64,000 bases of DNA from NCBI GenBank assembly GCA_947627535.1, contig CANQWM010000004.1, positions 1 through 64,000 on the forward strand, written 5' to 3'. The translations under genes and the position numbers were made by a program. This DNA comes from an uncultured Acetatifactor sp. Its GTDB lineage: Bacteria > Bacillota > Clostridia > Lachnospirales > Lachnospiraceae. Below the pieces are notes generated by a model, which had not been told where the DNA came from, made no database searches, and saw only the letters and a list, made by a program, of their open reading frames with translations. Below, in pieces: positions 43,736 through 53,658 of the stretch (positions are counted from its first letter, which is position 1; every line of letters begins with the position of its first letter).

Positions 43736-44944
43736 TTACGGCTCCAGCTCCAGAAATTTGTCGATCAGCTTATGCCCCTGGGCCACAAAATTTCCGGACG
43801 CACGCCCCTGGGCCTCGCTGTAGCTCCAGTCGTGGGACTTTGGATTCCTGCTGTCATAGAGCAGGTAAGGCACGCTGTCGCTGGTATGCGTTCTCACCCG
43901 GATAGGCGTGGGATGATCCGGCAGGACAAGCAGCCGGAAATCCTCTCCCGATGCGGCGAGCTTTTCCACCGCGGGCCCGATGACCCTTTCGTCCAGATTC
44001 CGGATGGCCTGGACCTTCTTCTCCACGCTCCCCTGATGCCCCATCTCGTCGGGCGCCTCCACATGGATATAGGCAAAATCGTACCCGTCCCGCAAAAGCG
44101 CGTTCACGGCCGCGTCCACCTTTCCCTCATAATTGGTGTCAAGGCCGCCGTTCGCGCCCTCCACCAGCGCCACGCCCATGCCCGCACCCACGGCGATCCC
44201 CTTCAACAGATCCACCGCCGAGACCATCATCCCCTTCTTCCCCGTCTTTTCCTGAAAGGAAGAAAGCCTGGGCTTCGTTCCCGCGCCCCAGAACCAGCAG
44301 CAGTTTGCGGGGTTCAGCCCCTGCTTTTTCCGCTCCAGATTGATGGGATGATTCACCAGTATGTCATAGCTTTTTTTCATCATCTCCCGCAGCTTCCCGT
44401 CTTCCGGGAGATACGCTCCGATGGTCTGGCCCAGCACGTCATGGGGCGGCGTAAGCTCCACAACCTTTCCCCCGCTCCAGATCAGACAGTGCCGGTAGCT
44501 GGTGCCCACATAAAATTGATAGGTCTCGTCGGCAAGCGCGTCCGATACCGCCTTTAAGAGAACGGCGCAGTCCTTCGTGCTGATCTCCGAGGAGCTGTGG
44601 TCCAGGATCGTCCTCTCCTCAAAAGGGACATCCTCCTCGGAGAGCGTGACGATATTGCACCGGATGGCGATATCATCGTCCTTCATGGGGACGCCGATGC
44701 TGAGCGCCTCCAGCGGAGAACGGCCGGAATAATATCTGCCGGGATCATATCCCAGCACCGAAAGGTTCGCCGTGTCGGATCCCGGCTTCATTCCCTCCGG
44801 GATGGTGTGTACCGCGCCTATCTCACTGAGTCTGGCAAGACGGTCCAGATTGGGCGTCTGGGCATATTCCAAGGGCGTCTTTCCGCCGAGGGCCTCGATG
44901 GGTTCATCGGCCATGCCGTCACCTAAAACAACCAGATATTTCAT
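43736..44944 (-). CDS. ApgM-like phosphoglycerate mutase family protein, possible homoserine kinase
   Basis: This protein of 402 residues has the alkaline-phosphatase-superfamily start MKYLVVLGDGMADEP, the nucleophile region GSDTANLSVLGYDP (Ser in GSDTANLS), VEAPDEMGHQGSVEKKV and LVLPDHPTPI for metal binding. It belongs to the archaeal-type cofactor-independent phosphoglycerate mutase family. Some bacterial members of this family are known to serve as homoserine kinase, and its place between hom and lysC, with no classical thrB in the window, makes that the better guess. The track ORF begins at 45109 inside hom; ATG 44944 is chosen because it matches the family start. Confidence 0.85.
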   Translation of the reverse strand: MKYLVVLGDGMADEPIEALGGKTPLEYAQTPNLDRLARLSEIGAVHTIPEGMKPGSDTANLSVLGYDPGRYYSGRSPLEALSIGVPMKDDDIAIRCNIVTLSEEDVPFEERTILDHSSSEISTKDCAVLLKAVSDALADETYQFYVGTSYRHCLIWSGGKVVELTPPHDVLGQTIGAYLPEDGKLREMMKKSYDILVNHPINLERKKQGLNPANCCWFWGAGTKPRLSSFQEKTGKKGMMVSAVDLLKGIAVGAGMGVALVEGANGGLDTNYEGKVDAAVNALLRDGYDFAYIHVEAPDEMGHQGSVEKKVQAIRNLDERVIGPAVEKLAASGEDFRLLVLPDHPTPIRVRTHTSDSVPYLLYDSRNPKSHDWSYSEAQGRASGNFVAQGHKLIDKFLELEP

Positions 44945-45056
44945 ATCAATTCCATGCCTTTCTGTTTTTTTCGCTCTCCGCGCTCTTCTGCCGCTTTCCT
45001 GCCGCTTCCCCGCCGCCTTCCTGCGCTGCAGGCGGCAGCTGCCGCGCCGCTTCCCT

Positions 45057-46274
45057 TTACGCTTCCAGCCTGAGCCTGCGCCCCACGCACAGGCCGTCCA
45101 GCTTCCCATAGCTTTCCGCGAAATCCGCCTCCGTCATCACGGGGGTGATCAGACCGCATTCCTCCGGCACGCCCGGAAGTGTGACCTTCTCCGTACCCGC
45201 TCCGAACAGCGCCCTTGCCCTGTCCGCCCCTTCCGTCTTCACCCGGAGGAAGAACCGCCTGCTTGCCTGATCGATGACTGCCAGCTCCGCTTCCTGCGCG
45301 TCCCAGAAGCACATGATTACCTTGCCGATATGCCTTGCGCAGTCAATCACATCGGAGACCACAGCGCTGGCCGTGGGCAGCTTTCCCGCGCCGCGCCCGT
45401 AATACATGGAGTCGCCCAGCATGTTGCCCCTGACGAAAACCGCGTTGAACACGCCGTTTACCATGTGAAGGGGATGTCCGGCGTCGATCAGGAAGGGAGA
45501 AACCATGGCAAGGGTCTTCCCCTTTTCCTCCCTGCTGATGGCAAGCAGCTTGATGGACATGCCCATCTGTTTCGCATACGCGAAATCCCTGGGCTGTATC
45601 CCTGTGATTCCCTCGGTATAGATCCTGCGGTAGTCCACATTCTTTCCCGTCATCAGCGAGGAAAGGATCGCGATCTTGCGGCAGGCGTCGTGTCCCTCCA
45701 CGTCCGCCTCCGGGTTTCTCTCCGCGTACCCCTTCTCCTGGGCCTCCTTTAAAACCGTTTCGTAGTCCGCTCCCTCATATTCCATCTTGGATAAAATATA
45801 GTTGGTGGTGCCGTTTAAAATACCTGTAATCGCTTCGATCCGCTCCGCCGTCAGGGAATAATTCAACGGCCGTATGATGGGAATCCCGCCGCCCACGCTG
45901 GCTTCAAACAGATAGTTGCAGTTATTCGACTTTGCCAGCGCAAGAAGCTCCGGGCCGTGGGCCGCCACCAGCTCCTTGTTGGAGGTGCACACGCTCTTTC
46001 CCGCCTGCAGCGCCAGCTTTGTAAACTCGTATGCCTTTCCCACACCGCCCATGGTCTCGCAGATAATCCTGATCTCGTCGTCCGCCAGGATCGTCCCGAA
46101 GTCATGGATCACCCTGTCCCCATAAGGGTCGTCGGGAAAATCCAGCAGATCCAGAATATACTTGACCTCCAGCTCCTCTCCCGCCTTTTTATTGACCATT
46201 TCCTTATTTTTTTCGATCACCTCCACGACGCCGCTTCCCACGGTGCCGTAGCCCAGCACTGCTATCTTGATCAT
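45057..46274 (-). CDS. hom: Homoserine dehydrogenase
   Basis: This 405-residue enzyme has the NAD(P)-binding IAVLGYGTVGSGVVEVI, the catalytic-domain motifs SVGGGIPIIRPLNYSL, GILNGTTNYILSKM and DVEGHDACRKIAIL, and a C-terminal ACT domain (FFLRVKTEGADRARALFG). It reduces aspartate semialdehyde to homoserine. Between the GGDEF gene and the apgM-like gene it forms part of a threonine-direction unit with lysC. Confidence 0.95.
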   Translation of the reverse strand: MIKIAVLGYGTVGSGVVEVIEKNKEMVNKKAGEELEVKYILDLLDFPDDPYGDRVIHDFGTILADDEIRIICETMGGVGKAYEFTKLALQAGKSVCTSNKELVAAHGPELLALAKSNNCNYLFEASVGGGIPIIRPLNYSLTAERIEAITGILNGTTNYILSKMEYEGADYETVLKEAQEKGYAERNPEADVEGHDACRKIAILSSLMTGKNVDYRRIYTEGITGIQPRDFAYAKQMGMSIKLLAISREEKGKTLAMVSPFLIDAGHPLHMVNGVFNAVFVRGNMLGDSMYYGRGAGKLPTASAVVSDVIDCARHIGKVIMCFWDAQEAELAVIDQASRRFFLRVKTEGADRARALFGAGTEKVTLPGVPEECGLITPVMTEADFAESYGKLDGLCVGRRLRLEA

Positions 46275-46324
46275 CTTTTCTCCATTTCCGCGCTTATCTT
46301 ACGCGCATAGCGAGTCCGTTATTT

Positions 46325-47383
46325 TCAGTCCGAATCCACCACTTTGTTCTTTCCGGATTTCTTTCCCCGGTAAAGCCTTGCGTCCGCCACATTGATCCAT
46401 TCGTCCACGGTCTGGCCCTCCCGGTATCGTGTGGTGCCGATGGTGACGGTCATGTTGACGGTGGTGTTCCCATCGTACACAAAATCCTTGATCGCCACAT
46501 CCCGGCGGATATTGTCCAAAAGGACGCTCTCCAGGCGCCGGCCCTTCTCATCTTTGCCGCTGTCATCGCCCACGATTACAAATTCCTCGCCGCCCCAGCG
46601 GCATACCGTCCGGTCGCCGCAGTTTTTCTTAATGATCTCGGCCAGGGATCTCAGCACGAAATCACCGCACAGATGCCCGTATCTGTCATTGATCTTCTTA
46701 AAGTCGTCGATATCCAGAATGGCGATCCAGTAGTTCGCCATTTTCCGCTCCGCGTTGATAGCGTCCAGCTGGTCCACCAGATAATGTCTGTTGACCATCC
46801 CGGTCAGCTTGTCGTGGGTGGCCTGCCGCCCCAGCTCCTCCTCATAGTAGGCCGCCATCTTTGTCAGCAGCCCGAACAGCACGGTGATAAACGCGAAAAC
46901 GGCCACGGAGTTCAGCACCATTCCCACAAACTTCATCGTCTCCACCACATCGTACAGACTGCCCGCGAACTTCGTGATCAGAAGGCTTGTCAGGTACAGG
47001 GCGGCGCTGGCGATACAGTAGCCGATGCTCTTGATATGAGACTGTCCCAGTCTCGCGGAAAAGTAGTCCACATAGAACACAATCGCCATACAGCCGACAA
47101 AGTGGAGCTGAAATCCCATCTCCCATCCCGTGCTGATCACGGCCAGGAACATGTGGATCAGGATCTCGCAGAAGGTGGTGCGGATATAAACCGCAGTCTT
47201 TTTGCGTTTCAGCAGGTAAAAGCCCGACGCATAATACAGCACGCTGCCCACATTGACAATGGCCATCAGATACACCTCGATGACCGCAAACAAAATAAGC
47301 AGCCCGGTGTGTGAGACCAGCAGGAAGAGATTCAACATATTCAGATAATTGATCGCCGACTTACGGCTGCTGCCAAAATTCAT
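46325..47383 (-). CDS. Membrane diguanylate cyclase (GGDEF)
   Basis: This protein of 352 residues has six predicted membrane segments (residues about 15-180) and a C-terminal GGDEF domain with LTGMVNRHYL, LDIDDFKKINDRYGH and the active-site GGEEF in CRWGGEEFVIV. It makes cyclic di-GMP from two GTP. The residues before GGEEF (NCGDRTVCRW) do not form the RxxD inhibitory site, so product feedback may be absent. ATG 47383, with AAGGGGA upstream, is chosen over the track start. It is inserted between glyA and hom, an unusual neighbour for amino-acid genes. Confidence 0.92.
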   Translation of the reverse strand: MNFGSSRKSAINYLNMLNLFLLVSHTGLLILFAVIEVYLMAIVNVGSVLYYASGFYLLKRKKTAVYIRTTFCEILIHMFLAVISTGWEMGFQLHFVGCMAIVFYVDYFSARLGQSHIKSIGYCIASAALYLTSLLITKFAGSLYDVVETMKFVGMVLNSVAVFAFITVLFGLLTKMAAYYEEELGRQATHDKLTGMVNRHYLVDQLDAINAERKMANYWIAILDIDDFKKINDRYGHLCGDFVLRSLAEIIKKNCGDRTVCRWGGEEFVIVGDDSGKDEKGRRLESVLLDNIRRDVAIKDFVYDGNTTVNMTVTIGTTRYREGQTVDEWINVADARLYRGKKSGKNKVVDSD

Positions 47384-47489
47384 CTTTCCCCTTTTCTTTC
47401 TGTGCTGTCCGGCATTTGCGCCTTGCTTGCATCTGCGTCTTGCTGTGTCGGGCATTCTCATCTTTTCGTTTCCCTGCCGGGAGTCATTC

Positions 47490-48728
47490 CTAGATCAGCG
47501 GATATTTGTCGGTCAGCGTCTTTACGATAGCCTTCGCTTCCGGAACGCTCTCCTCGCCGCCTTTTATCACCATCGCGATGGCCTCCGCGATCCTGTCCAT
47601 ATCCTCCGTGTTCATGCCCCTGGAGGTGACGGCGGGCGTTCCCAGACGGATTCCGCTGGTCACAAAGGGAGACTGGGGATCGTTGGGAATGGTATTCTTG
47701 TTGCAGGTGATGAAAGCCGCGTCCAGCAGCTTCTCCACCGCTTTTCCCGTGAGTCCAAAATTGGTCAGGTCCACCAGCATCAGGTGGTTGTCCGTGCCGC
47801 CGGAAACGATCTTTACGCCCCTCTCCTGAAGACCCTTGCAGAGGGCCTGGGCGTTGTCGATGATATTCCTCTGATAGGTCTTAAACTCCTCGCTGAGGGC
47901 CTCCTTGAAGCAGACGGCCTTGGCGGCGATCACATGCATCAGGGGGCCGCCCTGAATGCCGGGGAAAATCGCCTTGTTGAAATTATATTTTTCGTTCACC
48001 GCATTGCTGGAAAGAATCATGCCGCCTCTGGGCCCCCGCAGGGTCTTATGGGTCGTGGTGGTCGTCACGTCCGCGTAAGGGATAGGGCTTGGATGCAGCC
48101 CCGCGGCCACAAGGCCCGCGATATGCGCCATATCCACCATGAGCACGGCGCCCACCTCGTCGGCGACCTCCCGGAATTTCTTAAAGTCAATGGTGCGGGC
48201 GTAAGCGGAAGCGCCGGCAATGATCATCTTCGGCTTTGCCTCCTTCGCGATCTCCCGCAGCCTGTCATAGTCGATAAACCCGTCGTCATTTACGCCGTAA
48301 GGCACAATATGGAAATATTTTCCGGACATATTCACCGGGCTTCCGTGGGTCAGGTGTCCGCCGTGGTCCAGATTCATACCCATGATGGTGTCACCGGGTT
48401 TGCAGACGGCGAACTGCACCGCCATGTTGGCCTGGGCGCCGGAATGGGGCTGTACATTCGCATACTCACAGCCGAACAGCTTCTTTGCGCGCTCGATGGC
48501 CAGGTTCTCCACCACGTCCACACACTGACAGCCGCCATAATACCTCTTTCCGGGATATCCTTCCGCGTATTTGTTTGTCAGGGGACTCCCCATGGCCGCC
48601 ATCACGGCCTTACTCACCCAGTTTTCCGAAGCGATCAGCTCGATATGGCTGTTCTGCCGCTCCTGCTCGTCCACAATGGCCTGGGCTGTCTCGGGGTCAA
48701 CCTTTTTTACTTCGTCCAGCGAATACAT
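47490..48728 (-). CDS. glyA: Serine hydroxymethyltransferase
   Basis: This 412-residue PLP enzyme has the substrate block [38 protein letters not shown], the pyridoxal lysine in [18 protein letters not shown] and [12 protein letters not shown]. It interconverts serine and glycine with tetrahydrofolate. It has a good promoter 48 bases upstream and is probably the first gene of a transcript that continues through the GGDEF, hom, apgM-like and lysC genes. Confidence 0.96.
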   Translation of the reverse strand: MYSLDEVKKVDPETAQAIVDEQERQNSHIELIASENWVSKAVMAAMGSPLTNKYAEGYPGKRYYGGCQCVDVVENLAIERAKKLFGCEYANVQPHSGAQANMAVQFAVCKPGDTIMGMNLDHGGHLTHGSPVNMSGKYFHIVPYGVNDDGFIDYDRLREIAKEAKPKMIIAGASAYARTIDFKKFREVADEVGAVLMVDMAHIAGLVAAGLHPSPIPYADVTTTTTHKTLRGPRGGMILSSNAVNEKYNFNKAIFPGIQGGPLMHVIAAKAVCFKEALSEEFKTYQRNIIDNAQALCKGLQERGVKIVSGGTDNHLMLVDLTNFGLTGKAVEKLLDAAFITCNKNTIPNDPQSPFVTSGIRLGTPAVTSRGMNTEDMDRIAEAIAMVIKGGEESVPEAKAIVKTLTDKYPLI

Positions 48729-48775
48729 TTCTTTCTTCCTCCTGTCTCTGCGGGATCATGCAACACTCGCGTATG

Positions 48776-48803
48776 ATTATAGCACAGTTTTCGTCACTTG
48801 CAA
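48776..48803 (-). promoter_or_regulatory. glyA promoter
   Basis: On the minus strand TTGCAA, 16 bases, TATAAT, with TGC before the -10 giving an extended-like box. It is 48 bases before the glyA start. Confidence 0.75.
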
Positions 48804-48844
48804 AGAGAAAACCTCTGAAGCGTCCCTTTGCCGTTTGGTCAGGG

Positions 48845-48878
48845 CAATATAATCCATGACAAAACAATATAATCTATG
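48845..48878. repeat. Two 14-base direct repeats in the glyA/GH9 intergenic region
   Basis: CAATATAATCCATG and CAATATAATCTATG lie 20 bases apart, two helical turns, in the divergent promoter region. Either may supply a -10 for the GH9 gene or an operator. Confidence 0.55.
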
Positions 48879-48948
48879 GAGTTTCGTCCGACAATTTGCC
48901 ATAATAATAGTAAATTTCGGAACCATTCCAGCAAAGGACGGATCTCTT

Positions 48949-50547
48949 ATGTACAAAACCATTTTTGTGGATCAGTGCGGCTATCTGCCGGGAATGACAA
49001 AACAGGCCACCTTCCGCGCCGACGCTCCCGTTTCGTTCCATGTGGTCACTTCGGACGGGCGCAGGGTCTTTCGCGGAAACGCCGGCCTGCGGCGCGAGAA
49101 CGTCTCCGCCGGGGAGACGGATTATATCGGCGATTTCTCCGCCGTCACAGCGCCCGGCCGCTACCGCATCGTGACGGAAGACTTCAGCGAGTCAGACACC
49201 TTTGAGATCGGGGAGGACGTCTATACCGACGTGTTTCAGAAAGCGTTCGCCTTCTTTTATCTGCAGCGCTGCGGCCACACCCTGCCGGAGCGCGCCGCTG
49301 GGAGCTTCGCCCATCTGGCCTGCCATACGAAGATCGCCTCTGTCTACGGCACCGGCAAAAGAATGGACGTCTCCGGAGGCTGGCACGACGCGGGGGACTA
49401 TGGACGGTATGTGGTGCCCGGCGCCATGGCCGTGGCACAGCTTCTCTATGCCTGCGACGTAAATCCCCTGCTCTCTGCCCTGTACCGGGCGCCGGAGAAA
49501 ACCGATTCCCCTCTGCCGCCCTGCCTGGAAGAGATCAAATACGAACTGGACTGGATGATGAAGCTGCAAAGAGAGGACGGCCAGGTTTACCACAAGGCCT
49601 CCTGCCGCCGCTTCTGCGGCTTTATCATGCCCGACCAGGAGACGGAGGAAATCGTGGTCAGCCCCGTCTCCGTCACGGCTACCGCCGATCTCGCCGCCGT
49701 GACGGCATTGGCCTCCCGCTTCTACCGGGAATACGATCCCGCTTACGCGGACAGGCTCGCCCTTTCCTCCCGGAGGGCCTATGACGCCCTCTCCGGGATG
49801 GAGCTTCCGGGCGGATTCAAAAATCCGCCGGAGATCACCACCGGCGGTTACGGGGACCCGAACGACGCCGACGAGCGCTGCTGGGCCGCGGCGGAGCTGT
49901 ACAAAACCTTCGGAGAGCCCCGCTTCCGGGAAGACTTTGAGCGCCTCGCCAGCCAGCAGATCTATCACGGCTACGGCTGGGGAAACATGGGGACTTACGC
50001 AAACCTCGCTTACCTCACCACGGCTTTTCCCACCGACGAGTCCTTAAAAGAAAAAATCGCGGAGGAAATGACGGCGCTGGGAGAAGAAAAGCTCCGCCTT
50101 TCCGCCGCGGACGGCTACGGCACCGCCCTGGCGCCGAAGCAGTACCACTGGGGCAGCAACCTGGGGGCGGCAAACAGCGGCCTTCATCTCTATGACGCCT
50201 ACCGCCTTACGGGGCGCAGGGAATTTCTCGACGCCGCCGCGGACCAGCTCCACTATCTTCTGGGCCGCAATCCCCTTGGGCTGTGCTACTTAACCGGCTG
50301 CGGCACGGACGCTGTAAAACATCCCCACCACAGGCCCTCCGCCTTCCTTGGGAAAGCCATGCCCGGTATGCTCTCCGGCGGGCCCTGCGGCTACCGGGCG
50401 GATCCTGCGGCGAAGGGCGTCCTGTCCGAGGACATTCCCCCCGCCAGGGCGCTGCTGGATATGTACGGCAGCTACTCTACCAACGAAGTGGCGATCTACT
50501 GGAACTCCGCCTTTGTCCAGCTTCTGGCAAGCGTATCCAGGGGCTGA
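48949..50547 (+). CDS. GH9 glycoside hydrolase (intracellular)
   Basis: This protein of 532 residues has an N-terminal Ig-like cellulase domain (FVDQCGYLPGMTKQATF) and a GH9 catalytic domain with VSGGWHDAGDYGRYVVPGAM (catalytic Asp), YLLGRNPLGLCYLTGCG...HHRPS and the acid Glu in YSTNEVAIYWNSAF. There is no signal peptide, so it acts inside the cell on imported beta-glucans or related oligosaccharides, possibly as an exo-acting beta-glucosidase or glucosaminidase. ATG 48949 with AAAGGAC upstream is chosen; the track start at 48856 lies in the promoter region. It is convergent with the GH43 gene. Confidence 0.9.
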   Translation: MYKTIFVDQCGYLPGMTKQATFRADAPVSFHVVTSDGRRVFRGNAGLRRENVSAGETDYIGDFSAVTAPGRYRIVTEDFSESDTFEIGEDVYTDVFQKAFAFFYLQRCGHTLPERAAGSFAHLACHTKIASVYGTGKRMDVSGGWHDAGDYGRYVVPGAMAVAQLLYACDVNPLLSALYRAPEKTDSPLPPCLEEIKYELDWMMKLQREDGQVYHKASCRRFCGFIMPDQETEEIVVSPVSVTATADLAAVTALASRFYREYDPAYADRLALSSRRAYDALSGMELPGGFKNPPEITTGGYGDPNDADERCWAAAELYKTFGEPRFREDFERLASQQIYHGYGWGNMGTYANLAYLTTAFPTDESLKEKIAEEMTALGEEKLRLSAADGYGTALAPKQYHWGSNLGAANSGLHLYDAYRLTGRREFLDAAADQLHYLLGRNPLGLCYLTGCGTDAVKHPHHRPSAFLGKAMPGMLSGGPCGYRADPAAKGVLSEDIPPARALLDMYGSYSTNEVAIYWNSAFVQLLASVSRG

Positions 50548-50570
50548 GACAAAGGCCGCCCCTCTCTTCC

Positions 50571-52175
50571 TTACAGCGGCTGATAGGAAAGGCGCCGGAA
50601 GCAGGCCGCCCCTTCCCTGCCCTCAGTGTCGGCCACGGCATACAGTCCCACCGTACATCCCACAAAGCCTCCTGCCACCTCTGTGGAAAGGTCTCTGATA
50701 TCAAGATCCCTGCAAAGCAGCGCCTTCTCGGCGCCCTGCGTCTGTCCGTCCTGGGGGGCCCACAACTCCAGCGAAGCGGACAGTCCCTCCACCGTCAGGA
50801 CAAGCTGCACCTCCTCCAGGGAAAGGGCAGGCTGCGGGATATCGTCGCTTCCGATGACGACGCTGCAGACTGTGGTATCGCTGCCGCCCCTGCAGAAAAT
50901 GACCTCCGCCTTCAGCTGCTCCCCCATCCGGCAAAGCTCCGTCCGAAGGTGATAGTCGTTGCTCTGCATCAGCGCCAGGCCCGCTCTCCTTCCCTCCGTC
51001 AGATGATCCGTAAGCAGGTCCGCCTGGGCCCGGAAGCTGTGATGCTGCTGGCGCAGCGCCACATAGGAGGGGCTTTTCTTTTCCTTCAGCGTAACGGCGC
51101 CAAACGAAAGCTCCAGACCCTCCCCGGTCAGACGGTACATGTCCTTTCCGGGATTGCGCAGGGTTAAAAATTCCGGCGGAAGCTCCTTCATCCCCCCGAA
51201 CGCATAAGTCCTGCTGCCGAAGGGATCCTCCTTTGTCAGGGAAACATCCGGAAGATTGATCTCTACCTCCTTCGTCAGCATCCCCACGCCGGGATTGACC
51301 ACCGGCCAGTCATTCTCCCAGATCACCTTTGCCAGGAAGGTCTCCCGGCCCATGGTGGTATAGCCCTCCAGCGGGCGCACCGCCAGCATGACCATATACC
51401 ATTCTCCGTTTACGGTCTCTACCAGATCCCCGTGCCCCACATACCGGATGGGATACTCCTTCCCCAGATGCCTGTGGGTGAGAATGGGATTACAGAAATT
51501 GTTCTCGTAAGGCCCCAGCAGATTCCGGCTGCGGCAGATCGTCACCGCGTGCTCCGGGCCGGTGCCGCCCTCGGCGTTCATAATATAATACCATCCGTCT
51601 TTTTTGTACAGATGGGGTCCCTCGGGCCAGACAATATTCTTCATGGCGCCGTTCCAGACATTCCAGGTCTCTCCCACCAGCTTCATCTGTTCCAGATCAA
51701 GCTCCCGGATCCAGATATAATAATCCCCGTTGTACTTACAGCCCTCGGGGTTGGGATGGGTTCCGATATAATAACACTTCCCGTCGTCGTCAAAAAACAG
51801 GCTGGGATCGATGCCGTCCGCGCCCTCCAGATAATGCGGCTCCGACCAGGGCCCCGCGGGATCCTTCGCCGTCACAACATAATTTCCGCCGTGGGACACA
51901 TTGGTGCAGATCACATAGAAGGTCCCCTCATGATACCGGATGGTAGGCGCGAAAAGCCCCTGGGAATGGCCGCTGTCTTTCAGCGGAAGCTGGCTTGCCC
52001 TCTCCATCACGTTTCCGATCTGCTCCCAGTGGGCCAGGTCCCTGCTGTGCAGCACGGGCAGCCCCGGGAAATAGGAAAACGTAGAATTTACAATATAGAA
52101 ATCCTCTCCCACCGCGCAAATGGACGGATCCGGATAAAAACCCGGAAGGATGGGATTAACTGCGGTTACTGACAT
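50571..52175 (-). CDS. GH43 beta-xylosidase / alpha-L-arabinofuranosidase (intracellular)
   Basis: This 534-residue protein has a five-bladed propeller GH43 domain with the catalytic base Asp in GFYPDPSIC, the pKa-modulating Asp in DGIDPSLFFD and the acid Glu in WPEGPHLYKKDGW, and a C-terminal beta-sandwich from about residue 325. It lacks a signal peptide. It would release xylose or arabinose from imported xylo-oligosaccharides. GGAGGAAAAAC precedes the ATG. It lies 38 bases after the GH10 xylanase gene, so the two form an operon: extracellular cutting, then intracellular trimming. Confidence 0.93.
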   Translation of the reverse strand: MSVTAVNPILPGFYPDPSICAVGEDFYIVNSTFSYFPGLPVLHSRDLAHWEQIGNVMERASQLPLKDSGHSQGLFAPTIRYHEGTFYVICTNVSHGGNYVVTAKDPAGPWSEPHYLEGADGIDPSLFFDDDGKCYYIGTHPNPEGCKYNGDYYIWIRELDLEQMKLVGETWNVWNGAMKNIVWPEGPHLYKKDGWYYIMNAEGGTGPEHAVTICRSRNLLGPYENNFCNPILTHRHLGKEYPIRYVGHGDLVETVNGEWYMVMLAVRPLEGYTTMGRETFLAKVIWENDWPVVNPGVGMLTKEVEINLPDVSLTKEDPFGSRTYAFGGMKELPPEFLTLRNPGKDMYRLTGEGLELSFGAVTLKEKKSPSYVALRQQHHSFRAQADLLTDHLTEGRRAGLALMQSNDYHLRTELCRMGEQLKAEVIFCRGGSDTTVCSVVIGSDDIPQPALSLEEVQLVLTVEGLSASLELWAPQDGQTQGAEKALLCRDLDIRDLSTEVAGGFVGCTVGLYAVADTEGREGAACFRRLSYQPL

Positions 52176-52213
52176 GTTTTTCCTCCTTCTGCTGCCCTGG
52201 GCAGCCCTTGCCT

Positions 52214-53587
52214 TTACTGCAGGAACTTATCGTACGCCGGCTTCGGCTGATAGTTTTCGTCAAAGAGCAGCGGACATTCCGGAAGATCCTCCGTATTTCC
52301 CCCGCCCACGTCGGAACGGGACTGCAGCCAGGAATAGTGGTCCACCGTTCCCCAGAAGGTAAGGCCCGTCACGTTGACTCCCTCCTTCTGATTGACGTTT
52401 TTCAGTGCCCAGTAGATGGTGCCGTAACGGTTCGCCTGCTTTTCAAACTCTTCCGCTTTCGCCTCGTCGCTCCCGTCATAGCCGTCGCTGGCCTTCATGT
52501 CGAACTCCGTGATCTGGACATTCCCGACCACCGCCGCATACCGCTCCACAGCGGTGGAAATATCGCTCATGGCAGGCGACGACATGTTGTAATGTCCCTG
52601 CATACCCATGGCGTCGATACGGGTGCCCTCCCCGGGCGCTCCCTCCTGCTCCTTTACCGCCCGCAGCAGCTCCAGAATCCCCTGCTGCTTTTTGAAGACG
52701 CATTCATTGTAGTCGTTATAGTACAGCTCCAGATCCGCCGGCGCGTACTTGTTTGCATACCGAAAGGCGTTCAGAATATATTCATTGCTTTGATACACAT
52801 GCCACCAGCTGGAATTGCTTCCATGGGTATCGTTGCTCAGCGGCTCGTCCGGGTTCTCCTGATCCGTCCGGTAGGTGCCCGATCCGTCGCTCACGGCTTC
52901 GTTCACCACGTCCCAGCCGTAAAACATTCCCCGATACCTGCTGTCCTCCCCGGTAAAATGGGTGAGCATGGTCCGGATATACCATTCCAGCCTTTTGTTC
53001 ATGGTCTCTTTATCCACGTAATCCTTGTTTTTGTCGTAATCCACATGGAAGAACCATTCCGGCGTCTGGGAATGCCATACCAGCACATGCCCCCGGACCT
53101 TGATGGGATCGTCGGGGTGTTCCTGGTTCCACTCCAGCACCTTGTCAAGGATCGCCTCCGCCCGGGAATAATCCATTTTCGGGACAAGTATGGTCTCGCC
53201 GTTTAATTCGGCTTCCTCCGTCCCGGGACATTTCCCGTTGCTGTAGCCGAACATGGCATCCGGCTTCAGCTCGTTTCCCAGCGTCACCGCGTTAAAATAG
53301 GTAGTGATAATGTCCCACACCTTCTCATCCTGGATCTCTCCCAGGGTCACGGCCGCTCCCACGCGGCAGCCGAGATTTTTCATGACCGCTTCCTTTAGGA
53401 CTGGTGAGGCTTCCCCCTCCGGCGCGCTCTCGTCCTCCCGGGAGGCTTCCTGTCCCTGCCCGCTGCCGGAAAGCTGTCCGCTCTCCTCCGACGCAGGATC
53501 CTTCGCGCCTTCCTTCCCGGCGCACCCCGTCAGTCCGGAAACCAGAAGCGTCATCACCGCCAGCCCGGCCAAAATTCTTTTTCTCAT
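52214..53587 (-). CDS. GH10 endo-1,4-beta-xylanase lipoprotein
   Basis: This 457-residue protein begins with a lipoprotein signal (MRKRILAGLAVMTLLVSGLTGCAG, lipobox LTGC), an acidic Ser/Gly linker, then a GH10 barrel: acid/base Glu in GWDVVNEAVSDG and nucleophile Glu in VQITEFDMKASD, with HVLVWHSQTPEWFF in the substrate cleft. It would be anchored outside the cell and cut xylan to short oligosaccharides. The AraC-type gene is divergent 71 bases upstream and likely controls it. Confidence 0.95.
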   Translation of the reverse strand: MRKRILAGLAVMTLLVSGLTGCAGKEGAKDPASEESGQLSGSGQGQEASREDESAPEGEASPVLKEAVMKNLGCRVGAAVTLGEIQDEKVWDIITTYFNAVTLGNELKPDAMFGYSNGKCPGTEEAELNGETILVPKMDYSRAEAILDKVLEWNQEHPDDPIKVRGHVLVWHSQTPEWFFHVDYDKNKDYVDKETMNKRLEWYIRTMLTHFTGEDSRYRGMFYGWDVVNEAVSDGSGTYRTDQENPDEPLSNDTHGSNSSWWHVYQSNEYILNAFRYANKYAPADLELYYNDYNECVFKKQQGILELLRAVKEQEGAPGEGTRIDAMGMQGHYNMSSPAMSDISTAVERYAAVVGNVQITEFDMKASDGYDGSDEAKAEEFEKQANRYGTIYWALKNVNQKEGVNVTGLTFWGTVDHYSWLQSRSDVGGGNTEDLPECPLLFDENYQPKPAYDKFLQ

Positions 53588-53658
53588 TTTCTCACTCCAT
53601 TCTTATAGTTTACTTTTTCTTTCCTCAGTGATAAAATCAGGATAGAGGTGAACCTATC

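Noticed and set aside
47349-48776. 475-residue plus-strand ORF
   Set aside because: It is antisense to glyA, which has full family motifs; the ORF is a GC-rich shadow.
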